Assembly: GCA_000818095.1 (NCBI GenBank)
Contig: CP009417.1
Coordinates: 539,071 to 603,070 of the forward strand
Length of the DNA stretch: 64,000 bases
Source of the DNA: Jeotgalibacillus malaysiensis
GTDB lineage: Bacteria; Bacillota; Bacilli; Bacillales; Jeotgalibacillaceae
Direction of reading: 5' to 3'
The position numbers were made by a program, and so were the translations under genes. The notes under the pieces are model-generated. The model searched no databases, had not been told where the DNA came from, and saw only the letters and a program-made list of their open reading frames with translations. This document shows, piece by piece, positions 16,925-25,118 of this stretch (its first letter is position 1; the number at the start of each line of letters is the position of its first letter).

Positions 16925-17305
16925 TTGAAGAAAATTGCTCTCATGTCCATTCAGCCACAATTTGTGGAAGAGATTGTGAAAGGAAACAAGCGGTTCGAAT
17001 ATCGGAAAGCGGTGTTCAAACAAGACGTGGAGAAGGTGGTCATCTACGCCTCGAAGCCGGTCGGGAAAGTGATTGGGGAGTTTACCATCAAACAAATCCT
17101 TGAAGGAACACCTGATGAAGTTTGGAAGGAAACGTCATTGGAGTCAGGCATCACGGAATCGTATTTTCATGAGTACTTCGATGGAAAAGAGAAAGCATTC
17201 GCTATCGAAATTGATACATTTACGCCTTATCAAGAAGGCGTTCCTCTCAAAGCGTTTGCTCCTCATCTAAAAGCTCCACCGCAATCGTACTGTTATCTAC
17301 CGTAA
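16925..17305 (+). CDS. ASCH-domain protein
   Basis: 126 aa from a TTG after GAGGAAG. It begins ALMSIQPQFVEEIVKGNK, with the KRFEYRK, VVIYASKPVGKVIGEF and AFAIEI strands typical of ASCH (PUA-like) proteins. ASCH domains bind RNA or modified nucleosides; some are endoribonucleases or amidohydrolases. Small stand-alone versions like this are common in phages. Cytosolic. Confidence 0.8.
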   Translation: MKKIALMSIQPQFVEEIVKGNKRFEYRKAVFKQDVEKVVIYASKPVGKVIGEFTIKQILEGTPDEVWKETSLESGITESYFHEYFDGKEKAFAIEIDTFTPYQEGVPLKAFAPHLKAPPQSYCYLP

Positions 17306-17370
17306 ATCTCTGTGGTTAGTACTTAGAGACTGTTTCAAAGCAGTCTAGATGAAAATTGGAGGCGATATCT

Positions 17371-17586
17371 ATGACGGAAAAAGAACGAGAATTTTTGGGT
17401 GACACACACGACATTCTGATTGGCTATGACGGGTGCCTGACGCCCGAACAGTTAATGGAGTTAATTGATGAAACAAGAGAACGATTGTCCATCGTTCTGA
17501 ATGGAAACATTGAAAGATTCGAAGCTGAAATGGAAGAAAAGACACGTCTTTGGCAGGAAGAAAAAAAGAAGGATAAATCGATGTGA
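17371..17586 (+). CDS. small helical acidic protein
   Basis: 71 aa from the ATG 9 nt after TGGAGG. Mostly one long amphipathic helix. A hairpin AGACTG/CAGTCT (17327-17346) lies in the leader. No family recognised. Confidence 0.5.
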   Translation: MTEKEREFLGDTHDILIGYDGCLTPEQLMELIDETRERLSIVLNGNIERFEAEMEEKTRLWQEEKKKDKSM

Positions 17587-17651
17587 ATCAAACGGGAAGA
17601 GGGCTGTTCATTGGACAGCTCTCTTCTACATAGAGAAAAAGGAGTGATGCG

Positions 17652-18452
17652 ATGTACGGAATTATCTATAAGGTGACAAATCAAGTAAATGGGAAGATTT
17701 ATATTGGTCAGACGACCAAGACGCTAAAGGCTAGAATGACCCAACACCTTTCTCATGCAAAGAAAGATACGTCCAGAAAGGGTTATTTCCAAAGAGCGTT
17801 AAAACGTCATGGTCATCAAAATTTTACGTGGGAGGTCATTGACCAAGGGGATTCTCCGGAAGAGTTGAATGACAAAGAAGAAGACTGGATTATTTATTAT
17901 GGTTCTTATGGTAAGAATGGCTATAATCTCACTCCGGGTGGAAATCAAAATGCGATTCAAGGTCAAACCATCTACGTTTTTTCCGTTGAAGGTCAGTTCT
18001 TATCCGAACACCACTCCCAAGCAGAAGCCGCACAAGCCTATCAACTATCATCTGGCATTGTGACAAGCGTGGTGAACGGAAGGCGTTTTACGCATGCTGG
18101 AAAGGTGTATTTGAGAGCGGATGACTTCACGTGTTTGAGAGATATGTTTCAGGAAGTGAAAAAGAGACAAGAACAGGAGCGGGTTCAAAAGTATCAGAAG
18201 CATGTCGTCGTAGGAATTGATTCAGAAGGGGAAGCTCACTTTTGCCAAAACATTTTTGAAATGGAAGAAAAAACAGGAACTTCGATTCATGCCATTATTA
18301 ATAGCTGTGAAGGTCAAAATTTAAAAGGGAAAAGATGGCGTTTTTGTTGGGCTACGGACTTCAAAGCAAGAGAACCAGATGCCTATCACCGATACAATGA
18401 ACGAACTGCTGAGGAAATGCTGACGTTATATTATCAATATGAGCCAAAATGA
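17652..18452 (+). CDS. GIY-YIG endonuclease with NUMOD-like repeats
   Basis: The 266-aa protein starts with a GIY-YIG domain: GIIYKVTNQVNGKIYIGQT, the conserved R in LKARMTQH, the metal-binding E (ELNDKEEDWI) and GYNLTPGG at about 88-98. Two NUMOD/IENR1-like DNA-binding modules follow (IYVFSVEGQF..., about 110-160, and VVVGIDSEGEAHF..., about 185-240). This architecture is that of phage-type homing endonucleases. AAGGAGTG precedes the ATG. No adjacent intron is apparent, so it is a free-standing mobile gene. Confidence 0.85.
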   Translation: MYGIIYKVTNQVNGKIYIGQTTKTLKARMTQHLSHAKKDTSRKGYFQRALKRHGHQNFTWEVIDQGDSPEELNDKEEDWIIYYGSYGKNGYNLTPGGNQNAIQGQTIYVFSVEGQFLSEHHSQAEAAQAYQLSSGIVTSVVNGRRFTHAGKVYLRADDFTCLRDMFQEVKKRQEQERVQKYQKHVVVGIDSEGEAHFCQNIFEMEEKTGTSIHAIINSCEGQNLKGKRWRFCWATDFKAREPDAYHRYNERTAEEMLTLYYQYEPK

Positions 18453-18462
18453 GATAAATAAA

Positions 18463-18491
18463 TTGACAATAGTCTATATAGATGTTATCTT
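18463..18491 (+). promoter_or_regulatory. type-1 promoter
   Basis: TTGACAATAGTCTA (18463-18476), 17 bp, TATCTT (18486-18491). Confidence 0.6.
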
Positions 18492-18525
18492 TAGTATACA
18501 AACAACCAAGGGAGTGTGATTTACA

Positions 18526-19266
18526 TTGAGTAAAGAACTAGAACAGGTATTTAAGACATTGAACGGAATCGCTAAGATGGTCGAGGGACAAGTGAAACAA
18601 AAGCGTGACACACAATCTCAAGAACAACCTCAACAACCAGACTTTTTGGGTTACCTATTAAAAGAAGTATCTGATGGATTGAAAGAAAACCCTTCTGCAA
18701 GATTAGAAGATTTGTTGAAGACTGTGATTTCAGGTCAAAAACCGGAGTCAACACGTGAGACAAAAACAGAAACCTCTAATCAGCACGCCACGCAACCCCC
18801 ATCGTTTGATGAACTCCTATCTGCTATCCTCTTAGGTATCGCACCTCAAATGAGCGAATCTCAACCACAAAAACAACCAGAGCAAACGGTTGAATCTGAT
18901 GTTTTGTTTGATGTGAAACAACGTCTAGAACATCATGGTTTTGATGTGCAACAAGGAAGAGGTCAACACGTGTTAGACGTGAAAGCAGATGGCGAAGTGA
19001 TTGCAATGATTCGATTGGCAGAAGGTGGTCAATTGTATGTGAACGAAACGTTCAATCCATCACTGGAATTCTCTGAACACAGTCAAATTGTCGCACGCCT
19101 CAAGGCGGACTTAAAAACAGCTTTAACCATTGGAGCAGATGACAAAGAAGTGCTTCGTCTTTCGGCAGAACTTGAATTCGCCATTAAAAAACAAGATGAA
19201 ATGAAGTCTGTATTAAATCATAAAATCATGCTGTATGAAAAAGTGTTAATGATTTTAACTAATTGA
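18526..19266 (+). CDS. hypothetical protein, glutamine-rich linker
   Basis: 246 aa from a TTG 9 nt after GGGAGTG. Helical N-terminus, a Gln/Pro/Thr-rich disordered stretch (about 25-125), then an alpha/beta domain. No recognised motif. Monocistronic. Confidence 0.55.
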   Translation: MSKELEQVFKTLNGIAKMVEGQVKQKRDTQSQEQPQQPDFLGYLLKEVSDGLKENPSARLEDLLKTVISGQKPESTRETKTETSNQHATQPPSFDELLSAILLGIAPQMSESQPQKQPEQTVESDVLFDVKQRLEHHGFDVQQGRGQHVLDVKADGEVIAMIRLAEGGQLYVNETFNPSLEFSEHSQIVARLKADLKTALTIGADDKEVLRLSAELEFAIKKQDEMKSVLNHKIMLYEKVLMILTN

Positions 19267-19270
19267 CAAT

Positions 19271-19306
19271 TAAGGGGGGATTCCCCCCTTTTCTTTTTAG
19301 TTTGAC
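19271..19306 (+). terminator. intrinsic terminator
   Basis: GGGGGG-ATT-CCCCCC hairpin followed by TTTTCTTTTT. Confidence 0.9.
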
Positions 19307-19346
19307 GCTATACTGAAACAAAATAGGATGTAGAGGTGTTTGGTTT

Positions 19347-19679
19347 ATGGAAAGAAATGCTTATGTAAATTACTATCAAGGATTATCTGATATATTCATG
19401 CCAGAAGAGGTGAAACGCATCTTCTGCAGAATCCCATCACAATGGGGCTATCTTCTTGAGATGGCTCTTGTCGAAACGGCAAAAACAGATGAGGAAAGAG
19501 CTATCGTCTTGGGGAGTCATGAGAAACTCACGACACATTCCGTTGAATCTGTTTTTAGACACATGGAAGCATCAGGCATTCGGTTTGACATTCAACAGCA
19601 ACGATTGATAGTCGTGAATCGTTATGACATATTAGATGTCTTTACCTGGTATCGGAAATTCCTAAAAGAATGGGAGTGA
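19347..19679 (+). CDS. hypothetical protein
   Basis: 110 aa, AGAGGTG upstream. Promoter candidates TTGACG (19302) and TAGGAT (19324). Helical with aromatic residues. Five bases precede the next start, so a two-gene operon. Confidence 0.55.
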   Translation: MERNAYVNYYQGLSDIFMPEEVKRIFCRIPSQWGYLLEMALVETAKTDEERAIVLGSHEKLTTHSVESVFRHMEASGIRFDIQQQRLIVVNRYDILDVFTWYRKFLKEWE

Positions 19680-19683
19680 AGCT

Positions 19684-20034
19684 ATGAAGCTATATACAAA
19701 TCCACAAACGTTCCGGCATGAATTTGAGCCTGGGATAGGGTACGAAGGTCGAATCCTAATCGACGACACGCCTTCTCTACTCGACAAGTTGTTCAAACGA
19801 ACAGCTTACTATGAAAAAGTCGATATTTCCATCTATGACTTCAATAAAGAAGAACTCATTGGAGCGGGAGAGACACGTTGGGTAAGAATCGGGAAATTAG
19901 GACGATTACGAATGGCACATTCTCTCCGTAGAGAAGAGCTAAAAGCGTGGGAGTTGTGTAAGGAACATGTAGGACGTGACATTCCATTTTCGTCTGCAAT
20001 TGAAGAAGGATTGATTCGGAACACATCGGGATAA
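19684..20034 (+). CDS. hypothetical protein
   Basis: 116 aa, GGGAGTG before the ATG. Beta-rich first half, basic helix in the second. No family recognised. Its tail forms a terminator stem (ACATCG/CGATGT). Confidence 0.55.
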   Translation: MKLYTNPQTFRHEFEPGIGYEGRILIDDTPSLLDKLFKRTAYYEKVDISIYDFNKEELIGAGETRWVRIGKLGRLRMAHSLRREELKAWELCKEHVGRDIPFSSAIEEGLIRNTSG

Positions 20035-20080
20035 AGAACTCGATGTGTTTTATCCTTAGCGTCAAATAGGTTCATTGTAG

Positions 20081-20156
20081 TTATGAAGATAACGGTATCA
20101 AACTACAATATATGGTTATGAAAATTAGGAATGTGCTCGCACATTTTATTTCAAAG
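20081..20156 (+). promoter_or_regulatory. type-2 promoter and leader hairpin
   Basis: TTATGA (20081-20086), 17 bp, TACAAT (20104-20109). The leader hairpin AATGTG-CTCG-CACATT (20130-20145), then TTATTTCAAAGGAG. Confidence 0.75.
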
Positions 20157-20168
20157 GAGACAATTAAC

Positions 20169-20435
20169 ATGAAAAAATTGATTGCAGTATTCGGATTATC
20201 AACAGCTTTACTATTGGCAGGATGTGAAGGTGAAGTGGATGCAGGCAGTAATACGAACGAAGAACTCTATCTTGAAACCGTACAGGAGTTTGATATGGAC
20301 TATGGATACGGGGGCGAAGTTGTTCGTGACCCGGATACAGGATGTATGTATTTCGTGACGTATGGCGACACCATTCATCCATACTACGATGTAGATGGTG
20401 AGGTTGCTGGATGTGGGGATTTTCAAAATCCGTAA
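20169..20435 (+). CDS. lipoprotein, DUF6440-like
   Basis: 88 aa, start at the ATG 8 nt after AAAGGAG. Signal peptide with lipobox LLAG-C (Cys19), so it is lipid-anchored outside the membrane. The mature part (EVVRDPDTGCMYFVTYG) resembles DUF6440, a short family of exported or phage-borne proteins of unknown function. First gene of a small operon with 20450 and 20659. Confidence 0.75.
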   Translation: MKKLIAVFGLSTALLLAGCEGEVDAGSNTNEELYLETVQEFDMDYGYGGEVVRDPDTGCMYFVTYGDTIHPYYDVDGEVAGCGDFQNP

Positions 20436-20449
20436 AGGAGGATGAGGGT

Positions 20450-20605
20450 ATGAAAGAGACATTAAAAGAACTTCTTAAAGAACATCTGCAGGTCGAAGTA
20501 AAAGAAGTAGAAGATATGTACTCAAGAGACCTTGTAGTGACGATATCCTTTGATGGAGAAGAAATTGCTTCTTCCAGTCATCAATTGGAACACAAAGGTT
20601 GGTAA
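20450..20605 (+). CDS. small acidic protein
   Basis: 51 aa from the ATG 7 nt after AAGGAGG. Too small to assign. Confidence 0.5.
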   Translation: MKETLKELLKEHLQVEVKEVEDMYSRDLVVTISFDGEEIASSSHQLEHKGW

Positions 20606-20658
20606 CAGCTTCATCTATTATTTGCAATGAATTCACTTTAAAAATGGAGGCGGTTTTG

Positions 20659-20829
20659 ATGAAAACCCAGGAAAAATACTTTGTAACACACAGCAACGGA
20701 GAGTTTATGGTAATCTATGAGGACTTTAGCGAAACAGCGGGTCACTTCTATTCCACAGAGAAAGATGGATTTGAGACCGAAACAGATGCTCAGAAATATG
20801 CAGATAAGCTGAATGGGCTTGCGATGTAA
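20659..20829 (+). CDS. small hypothetical protein
   Basis: 56 aa from the ATG 8 nt after TGGAGG; strands plus helix, ending DAQKYADKLNGL. Last gene before a terminator. Confidence 0.5.
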   Translation: MKTQEKYFVTHSNGEFMVIYEDFSETAGHFYSTEKDGFETETDAQKYADKLNGLAM

Positions 20830-20835
20830 GTAATG

Positions 20836-20865
20836 TAAAAGACGCTCACACTGAGTGTCTTTTTG
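20836..20865 (+). terminator. intrinsic terminator
   Basis: AAAAGAC-CTCA/TGAG-GTCTTTT hairpin with T-tract. Confidence 0.85.
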
Positions 20866-20944
20866 TTATGAATCCAATTGATTTTGCTTAGAATATAAAG
20901 TTCAAAAAACTTAGGGAATGTGTGTACACATTTTACTTCAAAGG
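20866..20944 (+). promoter_or_regulatory. type-2 promoter and leader hairpin
   Basis: TTATGA (20866-20871), 17 bp, TAGAAT (20889-20894). Hairpin AATGTG-TGTA-CACATT (20917-20932), then TTACTTCAAAGGAG. Confidence 0.75.
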
Positions 20945-20955
20945 AGCTTAACAAC

Positions 20956-21453
20956 ATGAAAAAAGTATTACTAGGTCTAGGGACAAGTTTATTGCTATTG
21001 GGTGCTGTTCTGTTTTTCCGTGGCGAATTTCTTGAATATAAAGAAAGAATGGACTGGATTGAAGTGATAAAAGAAAACAATGCCATGCTTGAAAAAAGTA
21101 TTCAAGATAAAGAAGAAAAGCTTGAGGAACTCGATAAAGAGAAAAACGAATTGCTTGAGGAATTAAAAAGAGTTGAGGCAGAAAAAGATACAGAACCTGA
21201 GCTTTCTCGTGACGAAGCAGAAAATAAATTGAAAGAGCTTCAAACACAACAAAATGAAATGCGAGAGAAGGCGAAGGCAGATATAAAAGATAAAATCTTA
21301 GATGCTCTCAAAAGCCAGTATGAGCATGACCTGAACCTTTCGAAGACGCTAAACACGATGTCTCAGGAAGAACAAGAAGCATACTTACTTGAAGCATATC
21401 AGAAACGAGTTGCCGAAATCGAAGCAGACTATGCTGATGATAAGAATCAATAA
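20956..21453 (+). CDS. membrane-anchored coiled-coil protein
   Basis: 165 aa: one N-terminal transmembrane helix (4-20) followed by a long Glu/Lys heptad coiled coil (about 30-130). No lipobox cysteine. Probably forms membrane-tethered oligomers. No family recognised. Confidence 0.6.
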   Translation: MKKVLLGLGTSLLLLGAVLFFRGEFLEYKERMDWIEVIKENNAMLEKSIQDKEEKLEELDKEKNELLEELKRVEAEKDTEPELSRDEAENKLKELQTQQNEMREKAKADIKDKILDALKSQYEHDLNLSKTLNTMSQEEQEAYLLEAYQKRVAEIEADYADDKNQ

Positions 21454-21461
21454 ATCACACA

Positions 21462-21492
21462 AACACCTATCGCTACGATGGGTGTTTTGTTG
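21462..21492 (+). terminator. intrinsic terminator
   Basis: AACACC...GGTGTT stem with T-rich tail. Confidence 0.75.
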
Positions 21493-21578
21493 TGAAAATG
21501 AAACGGATTACGTGAGATAAGGAAATTATTAATGTAGTTGTGTTTTTAACAGCATTGATTGCAAAGGAGTTGGTTCTA

Positions 21579-21839
21579 TTGGATATGATTATTGTTGGCT
21601 TATATATTATGTCAGTGGTTTACTTTGGAGTTTGCTTTATGGGATTAGGGGTGTGTCATGGAAACCCTCGCTCTGCTGAAATCGCCCGAAGGAAGTTTGT
21701 TTTTTCACTTGCACTCTTCGTTTTGATGACGATTGTTGCAAGCATTGTCGTGAGCATTTGGTTTACCGTTCCATTCATCGGACTCGTCTTGTTTTCATTC
21801 ACGATTCACGTGATAGACGAGTTAAAATATAGTTACTAA
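21579..21839 (+). CDS. small multi-helix membrane protein
   Basis: 86 aa from a TTG 9 nt after AAAGGAG (an ATG two codons on is the alternative). Three hydrophobic segments. No family recognised. Confidence 0.55.
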   Translation: MDMIIVGLYIMSVVYFGVCFMGLGVCHGNPRSAEIARRKFVFSLALFVLMTIVASIVVSIWFTVPFIGLVLFSFTIHVIDELKYSY

Positions 21840-21861
21840 GAAAAACTAAATATGGTGATAA

Positions 21862-21893
21862 TCAAGACACTTCTCCTGGAGGGTGTCTTTTTT
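21862..21893 (+). terminator. intrinsic terminator
   Basis: AAGACAC/GTGTCTT stem, T6 tail. Confidence 0.9.
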
Positions 21894-21968
21894 ATAATGT
21901 GTTGCTCGTTTGAATAGGATAAATGGTAGCAAAAACAAAGGCGTCCATAAGGACAATTTACTTTCAAA
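21892..21968 (+). promoter_or_regulatory. type-2 promoter and leader hairpin
   Basis: TTATAA (21892-21897), 17 bp, TAGGAT (21915-21920). Hairpin GTCC-ATAA-GGAC (21943-21954), then TTACTTTCAAAGGAG. Confidence 0.7.
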
Positions 21969-21980
21969 GGAGAACACAAC

Positions 21981-22409
21981 ATGAGAAAACTAATGGTAGT
22001 AGTGGGATTATTAAGTGCATTGCTTTTAGGAGCTTGCGGAGATTCTAGCAATACTAAAACAGGTAATGTGGAGGATATGTCAGAAGTCAAAGTAGCGTAT
22101 CCGGGAGATTATGTGACGAACAACATCACTTACAACACGATGTTTGGTGGATTTAAAGATGAAACCACGATGCTGTTTTATATTTACGCTGGGAACAATT
22201 CCTACAACCAGATTTATGTGAGTACAGAAACGTCGGATTTGGTCAAGAATCCAATTGTTGCCGTATCGGATAAGCAGATTGTGCGTGTCTTATTAATGGA
22301 TGCCAAGTCAGGTCGTATTGAATATGTCATGGAAGAACGTCCAGAAGAAGTCCCATTATCTTCTTATCCAACTGTTAACTACGACATGGAGAACAATGAA
22401 GAAGAATAA
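21981..22409 (+). CDS. lipoprotein
   Basis: 142 aa with signal peptide and lipobox LLGA-C (Cys19). The mature domain is beta-rich and ends acidic. Anchored on the outer face of the membrane. No family recognised. Confidence 0.65.
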   Translation: MRKLMVVVGLLSALLLGACGDSSNTKTGNVEDMSEVKVAYPGDYVTNNITYNTMFGGFKDETTMLFYIYAGNNSYNQIYVSTETSDLVKNPIVAVSDKQIVRVLLMDAKSGRIEYVMEERPEEVPLSSYPTVNYDMENNEEE

Positions 22410-22416
22410 AGACGAT

Positions 22417-22454
22417 TGAAAGCATCTGCTATCTAGCAGGTGTTTTTCTTTTTG
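22417..22454 (+). terminator. intrinsic terminator
   Basis: GCATCTGC/GCAGGTGT stem, T-rich tail. Confidence 0.8.
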
Positions 22455-22532
22455 TTATAGAGCCATGGCTACCCGCTTATCATATAGGGTCATACAAATT
22501 AGGAATGTGATTCCACATTTTATTTCAAAGGA
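22455..22532 (+). promoter_or_regulatory. type-2 promoter and leader hairpin
   Basis: TTATAG (22455-22460), 17 bp, TATCAT (22478-22483). Hairpin AATGTG-ATTC-CACATT (22504-22519), then TTATTTCAAAGGAG. Confidence 0.7.
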
Positions 22533-22542
22533 GAGATGTTCG

Positions 22543-22791
22543 ATGGCAAAGTCAAATGAACAAAAATGTATTGAGGCAGTAACGAAGAAGATTCAAAACT
22601 CAGAGTACAATACTGTCACCATGAAAGGTGTACGCAATCTCAGCCGTGCAGATTTGGAGTCGGTTGTGATGTATGCAGAGTTTTTCGCACGTGGGGACTA
22701 TTCGTCACTCATGAAACCAGTTGGGAACGTGAAAGCACTGCTGGATGCATTTGGAGTTAAAACAGAAAGTGATTTCTCATACAGTTGGTAA
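22543..22791 (+). CDS. small hypothetical protein
   Basis: 82 aa from the ATG 8 nt after AAAGGAG. Helical; no family recognised. Shares its promoter with the next gene if the weak terminator between them is read through. Confidence 0.55.
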   Translation: MAKSNEQKCIEAVTKKIQNSEYNTVTMKGVRNLSRADLESVVMYAEFFARGDYSSLMKPVGNVKALLDAFGVKTESDFSYSW

Positions 22792-22811
22792 GGTAAATTT
22801 ATTAAAAGTTT

Positions 22812-22846
22812 GTAGGGGCGTGAAAACTAATTTATGCCCCTTTCTT
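22812..22846 (+). terminator. weak terminator
   Basis: AGGGGC/GCCCCT stem with a long loop and short T-run. Confidence 0.55.
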
Positions 22847-22863
22847 AATGAAAAGGAGGTAGT

Positions 22864-23685
22864 ATGATGATTGGAATGCTTATGTCTCTCATTGCATTGG
22901 GTCTTTCATTTTTATCAATCCATCAAGCTTTAGAGCCAACTCGGAAAGTAAAAAGGAAAAAGAACTATTTAAAGAGCTTGGGAATTGAATGGGATGAAAA
23001 ACTAAAGTGGGAGATTTTTAATTACAGCCCTACAGATGTAGAAAAAAGACAGATTTCCGTACTTGCGTTTTTGAGTGAAGATGAATTTCGGATTCTCAAT
23101 CATAAAATCATTTTTCCGAAAGCATGGAATACGATTGGAAGCTATGAATGCTATGTAGAGGAGAAAGATATTGATAGTGCCTTTGAACTTCGAAAGGAAA
23201 TACGTTTCTTGATGACGCTTTATCAGGCAATCAAAGAGATAAAAGAACGAGAAAAATTCGAAGCTCTTAGTGAAGCAGGTAGAGAAACGTTAAATCACTA
23301 CAGCAAGGAAGCGGAAGATTTAGAACAGGCATTGATGAAATGGATTCGAATTGATGGAGAACAGCTGACATTCAGCAACGCATTCTTCTTATCAGAAGAT
23401 AAGTATTTAAACAAACTGAAAGAAAAAGTAGAGAGTGCTCGCCCTGGAAACGAACCACTCAATGAGTTACCTACTCCTAAAATACATCCCGTTCTGATTG
23501 AAATGACAGAGTTTTTGGATTCGAATAACCTTCCAGATGAGAACGTACTGGAATTACGTCAGACGATGGAAAAGATTCAAAAACAATTAAAAGAAACAGA
23601 ACAGGAAAAAGTATCCTCACATGCAATCCTCGAAGCGAAAGCGATTAATAAGACCGCAAAGCAATTCTTCAATATTAACGATTAA
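22864..23685 (+). CDS. membrane-anchored helical protein
   Basis: 273 aa, AGGAGG before tandem ATGs. One N-terminal transmembrane helix (4-20), basic stop-transfer, then a largely helical cytoplasmic domain. C-terminus coiled-coil. No family recognised. Confidence 0.55.
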   Translation: MMIGMLMSLIALGLSFLSIHQALEPTRKVKRKKNYLKSLGIEWDEKLKWEIFNYSPTDVEKRQISVLAFLSEDEFRILNHKIIFPKAWNTIGSYECYVEEKDIDSAFELRKEIRFLMTLYQAIKEIKEREKFEALSEAGRETLNHYSKEAEDLEQALMKWIRIDGEQLTFSNAFFLSEDKYLNKLKEKVESARPGNEPLNELPTPKIHPVLIEMTEFLDSNNLPDENVLELRQTMEKIQKQLKETEQEKVSSHAILEAKAINKTAKQFFNIND

Positions 23686-23691
23686 CCCAAT

Positions 23692-23722
23692 GACTCCTTC
23701 TCATTTGAGAGGGAGTTTTATA
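23692..23722 (+). terminator. intrinsic terminator
   Basis: ACTCC(TTCTC)/(GAGA)GGGAGT hairpin. A near-identical terminator lies at 25002. Confidence 0.8.
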
Positions 23723-23757
23723 TTAATAAAACAGTTAATAGGGAAATATCTCATTTA

Positions 23758-23837
23758 GAATATTGTTCACTTATTCCGTGTAAGATAGACTATATTAAAA
23801 AAAATGGAGTGCTTTTGCACAATTTATTTAACAGGAG
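23758..23837 (+). promoter_or_regulatory. type-2 promoter and leader hairpin
   Basis: GAATAT (23758-23763), 17 bp, TAAGAT (23781-23786). Hairpin GTGC-TTTT-GCAC (23809-23820), then AATTTATTTAACAGGAGG. Confidence 0.6.
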
Positions 23838-23845
23838 GCAGTATC

Positions 23846-24016
23846 ATGGAACTTACAATTGTAGAAATGGCTGGTGTCTTATTCGTTTATTTGTTTTTAG
23901 CGTTTGAAATCGTTGGGATTTTGTTCCTGTTCATCACTTATGAATTCGCTCGTGCAGTGGAAGGAAAAGAATTCACCTATGAATTTGAAGAAGATTTATA
24001 TCCATCAACTCTCTAA
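23846..24016 (+). CDS. small single-helix membrane protein
   Basis: 56 aa with one long hydrophobic helix (about 8-33) and an acidic C-terminal tail. Strong AGGAGG. No family recognised. Confidence 0.55.
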   Translation: MELTIVEMAGVLFVYLFLAFEIVGILFLFITYEFARAVEGKEFTYEFEEDLYPSTL

Positions 24017-24036
24017 ATATAGAGAGTTTTTTATTT
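24009..24036 (+). terminator. intrinsic terminator
   Basis: AACTCTCTA/TAGAGAGTT stem, T6 tail. Confidence 0.9.
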
Positions 24037-24066
24037 TGCCAGTTCAAGTATTAATTGTCTGTAATA

Positions 24067-24095
24067 TTGACAATAGTCAATTAATAATGTAATCT
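24067..24095 (+). promoter_or_regulatory. type-1 palindromic promoter
   Basis: TTGACAATAGTCAA (24067-24080), 17 bp, TAATCT (24090-24095). Confidence 0.75.
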
Positions 24096-24128
24096 ACAAG
24101 TAGTTGATACGAAAAGGAGAGGGTTGAA

Positions 24129-24995
24129 ATGAAAAAATTATTGACAGTGATTCTGACTGTTTTATTTATGGCAAGCGGCTTGTTGCCGGTAGCGAATCCG
24201 GCTAAAGTAGAAGCATCTAGCAAGCCGACAACGATTTTTCTACACGGGTATTATGGCGGAAAAGACTCTATGGTAAAAATGATTAGGTTTTTAACAAATG
24301 AGAAATCAAATTTAAAAGCACCAGTCCCTTACGAAATGACGAGGAACGGTAAAACGGATATTTACTTGGACTATATCCCCTATGCAGGACAGAAGACAAC
24401 GTATTATTTCACGCCTCCTGGATATAAAGGCACAACGGAAATGAGAATCATTGATTTCACTAAGTACGGAGCGAAAAAGCCGAACGACAAGCTTGTTCAA
24501 GTTGTCTTCTCTCAAAACGCTCAATCCTTAGACAATCAAGAAAAAATGTTGAGACAAGTTTTGGCTGACTTGAAAAAGAAGAATGTAAAAGAAATTAACT
24601 TAGTCGCTCATAGCATGGGAGGGCTATTGGCTACACAGCTAGTATTAAAGGGCTCTCCTATCAAAGTTAAAAATTTGGTAACATTAGATTCACCTATTCT
24701 AGGAACACAATCATCTGCTATCGGTGGCTCTGCAAGAGACTTATATGACGGTGGTGCTGTAATTAGAGAAAGTATCAGATTAAAGAAAAAAATTAACAGT
24801 GGAACAAAAGTCTTGTCATATAGCGACTCATGGTCTTTGCATCCAGCTTCTTTTGTCGTCGATGAGAGTAGTGCCAGAGGATTAGAAAAGCTGACTGTTA
24901 AGGGTCAATTCACATTTAAAAAGATTGAGGCAAATCACTTATCAATTACTAGCCATAAGACCGTTCTGAATGACGTTAAAAAAATCGCAATGTAA
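24129..24995 (+). CDS. secreted DUF915 alpha/beta-hydrolase (lipase-like)
   Basis: The 288-aa protein has a Sec signal peptide (1-29, cleavage near VEASS). The mature enzyme opens with TTIFLHGYYGGKDSM (oxyanion HG), has the nucleophile elbow AHSMGG at about 161-166 (Ser163), a LDSPILG acid-region segment and a late NHLSITSH histidine. This is the DUF915 cell-surface hydrolase pattern of Firmicutes. It should cleave an ester outside the cell. An unusual cargo among mostly cytosolic genes. Confidence 0.85.
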   Translation: MKKLLTVILTVLFMASGLLPVANPAKVEASSKPTTIFLHGYYGGKDSMVKMIRFLTNEKSNLKAPVPYEMTRNGKTDIYLDYIPYAGQKTTYYFTPPGYKGTTEMRIIDFTKYGAKKPNDKLVQVVFSQNAQSLDNQEKMLRQVLADLKKKNVKEINLVAHSMGGLLATQLVLKGSPIKVKNLVTLDSPILGTQSSAIGGSARDLYDGGAVIRESIRLKKKINSGTKVLSYSDSWSLHPASFVVDESSARGLEKLTVKGQFTFKKIEANHLSITSHKTVLNDVKKIAM

Positions 24996-25001
24996 TTACA
25001 G

Positions 25002-25030
25002 ACTCCTTCTCATTTAAGAGGGAGTTTTTG
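25002..25030 (+). terminator. intrinsic terminator
   Basis: ACTCCTTCTC/GAGGGAGT hairpin, T5 tail. Confidence 0.85.
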
Positions 25031-25034
25031 CTTG

Positions 25035-25110
25035 GAATCAATCCATTGTACGCCTAGTAGAATAGAGAGGAAATGACATCAAGGTGTGACCATCACACTT
25101 TTCAAAGGAG
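25035..25110 (+). promoter_or_regulatory. type-2 promoter and leader hairpin
   Basis: GAATCA (25035-25040), 17 bp, TAGAAT (25058-25063). Hairpin GTGTGA-CCA-TCACAC (25084-25098) directly before TTTTCAAAGGAG. Confidence 0.65.
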
Positions 25111-25118
25111 ATACTATT

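Noticed and set aside
17327..17346. Terminator AGACTG/CAGTCT
   Set aside because: No T-run follows, so it is probably a leader hairpin.
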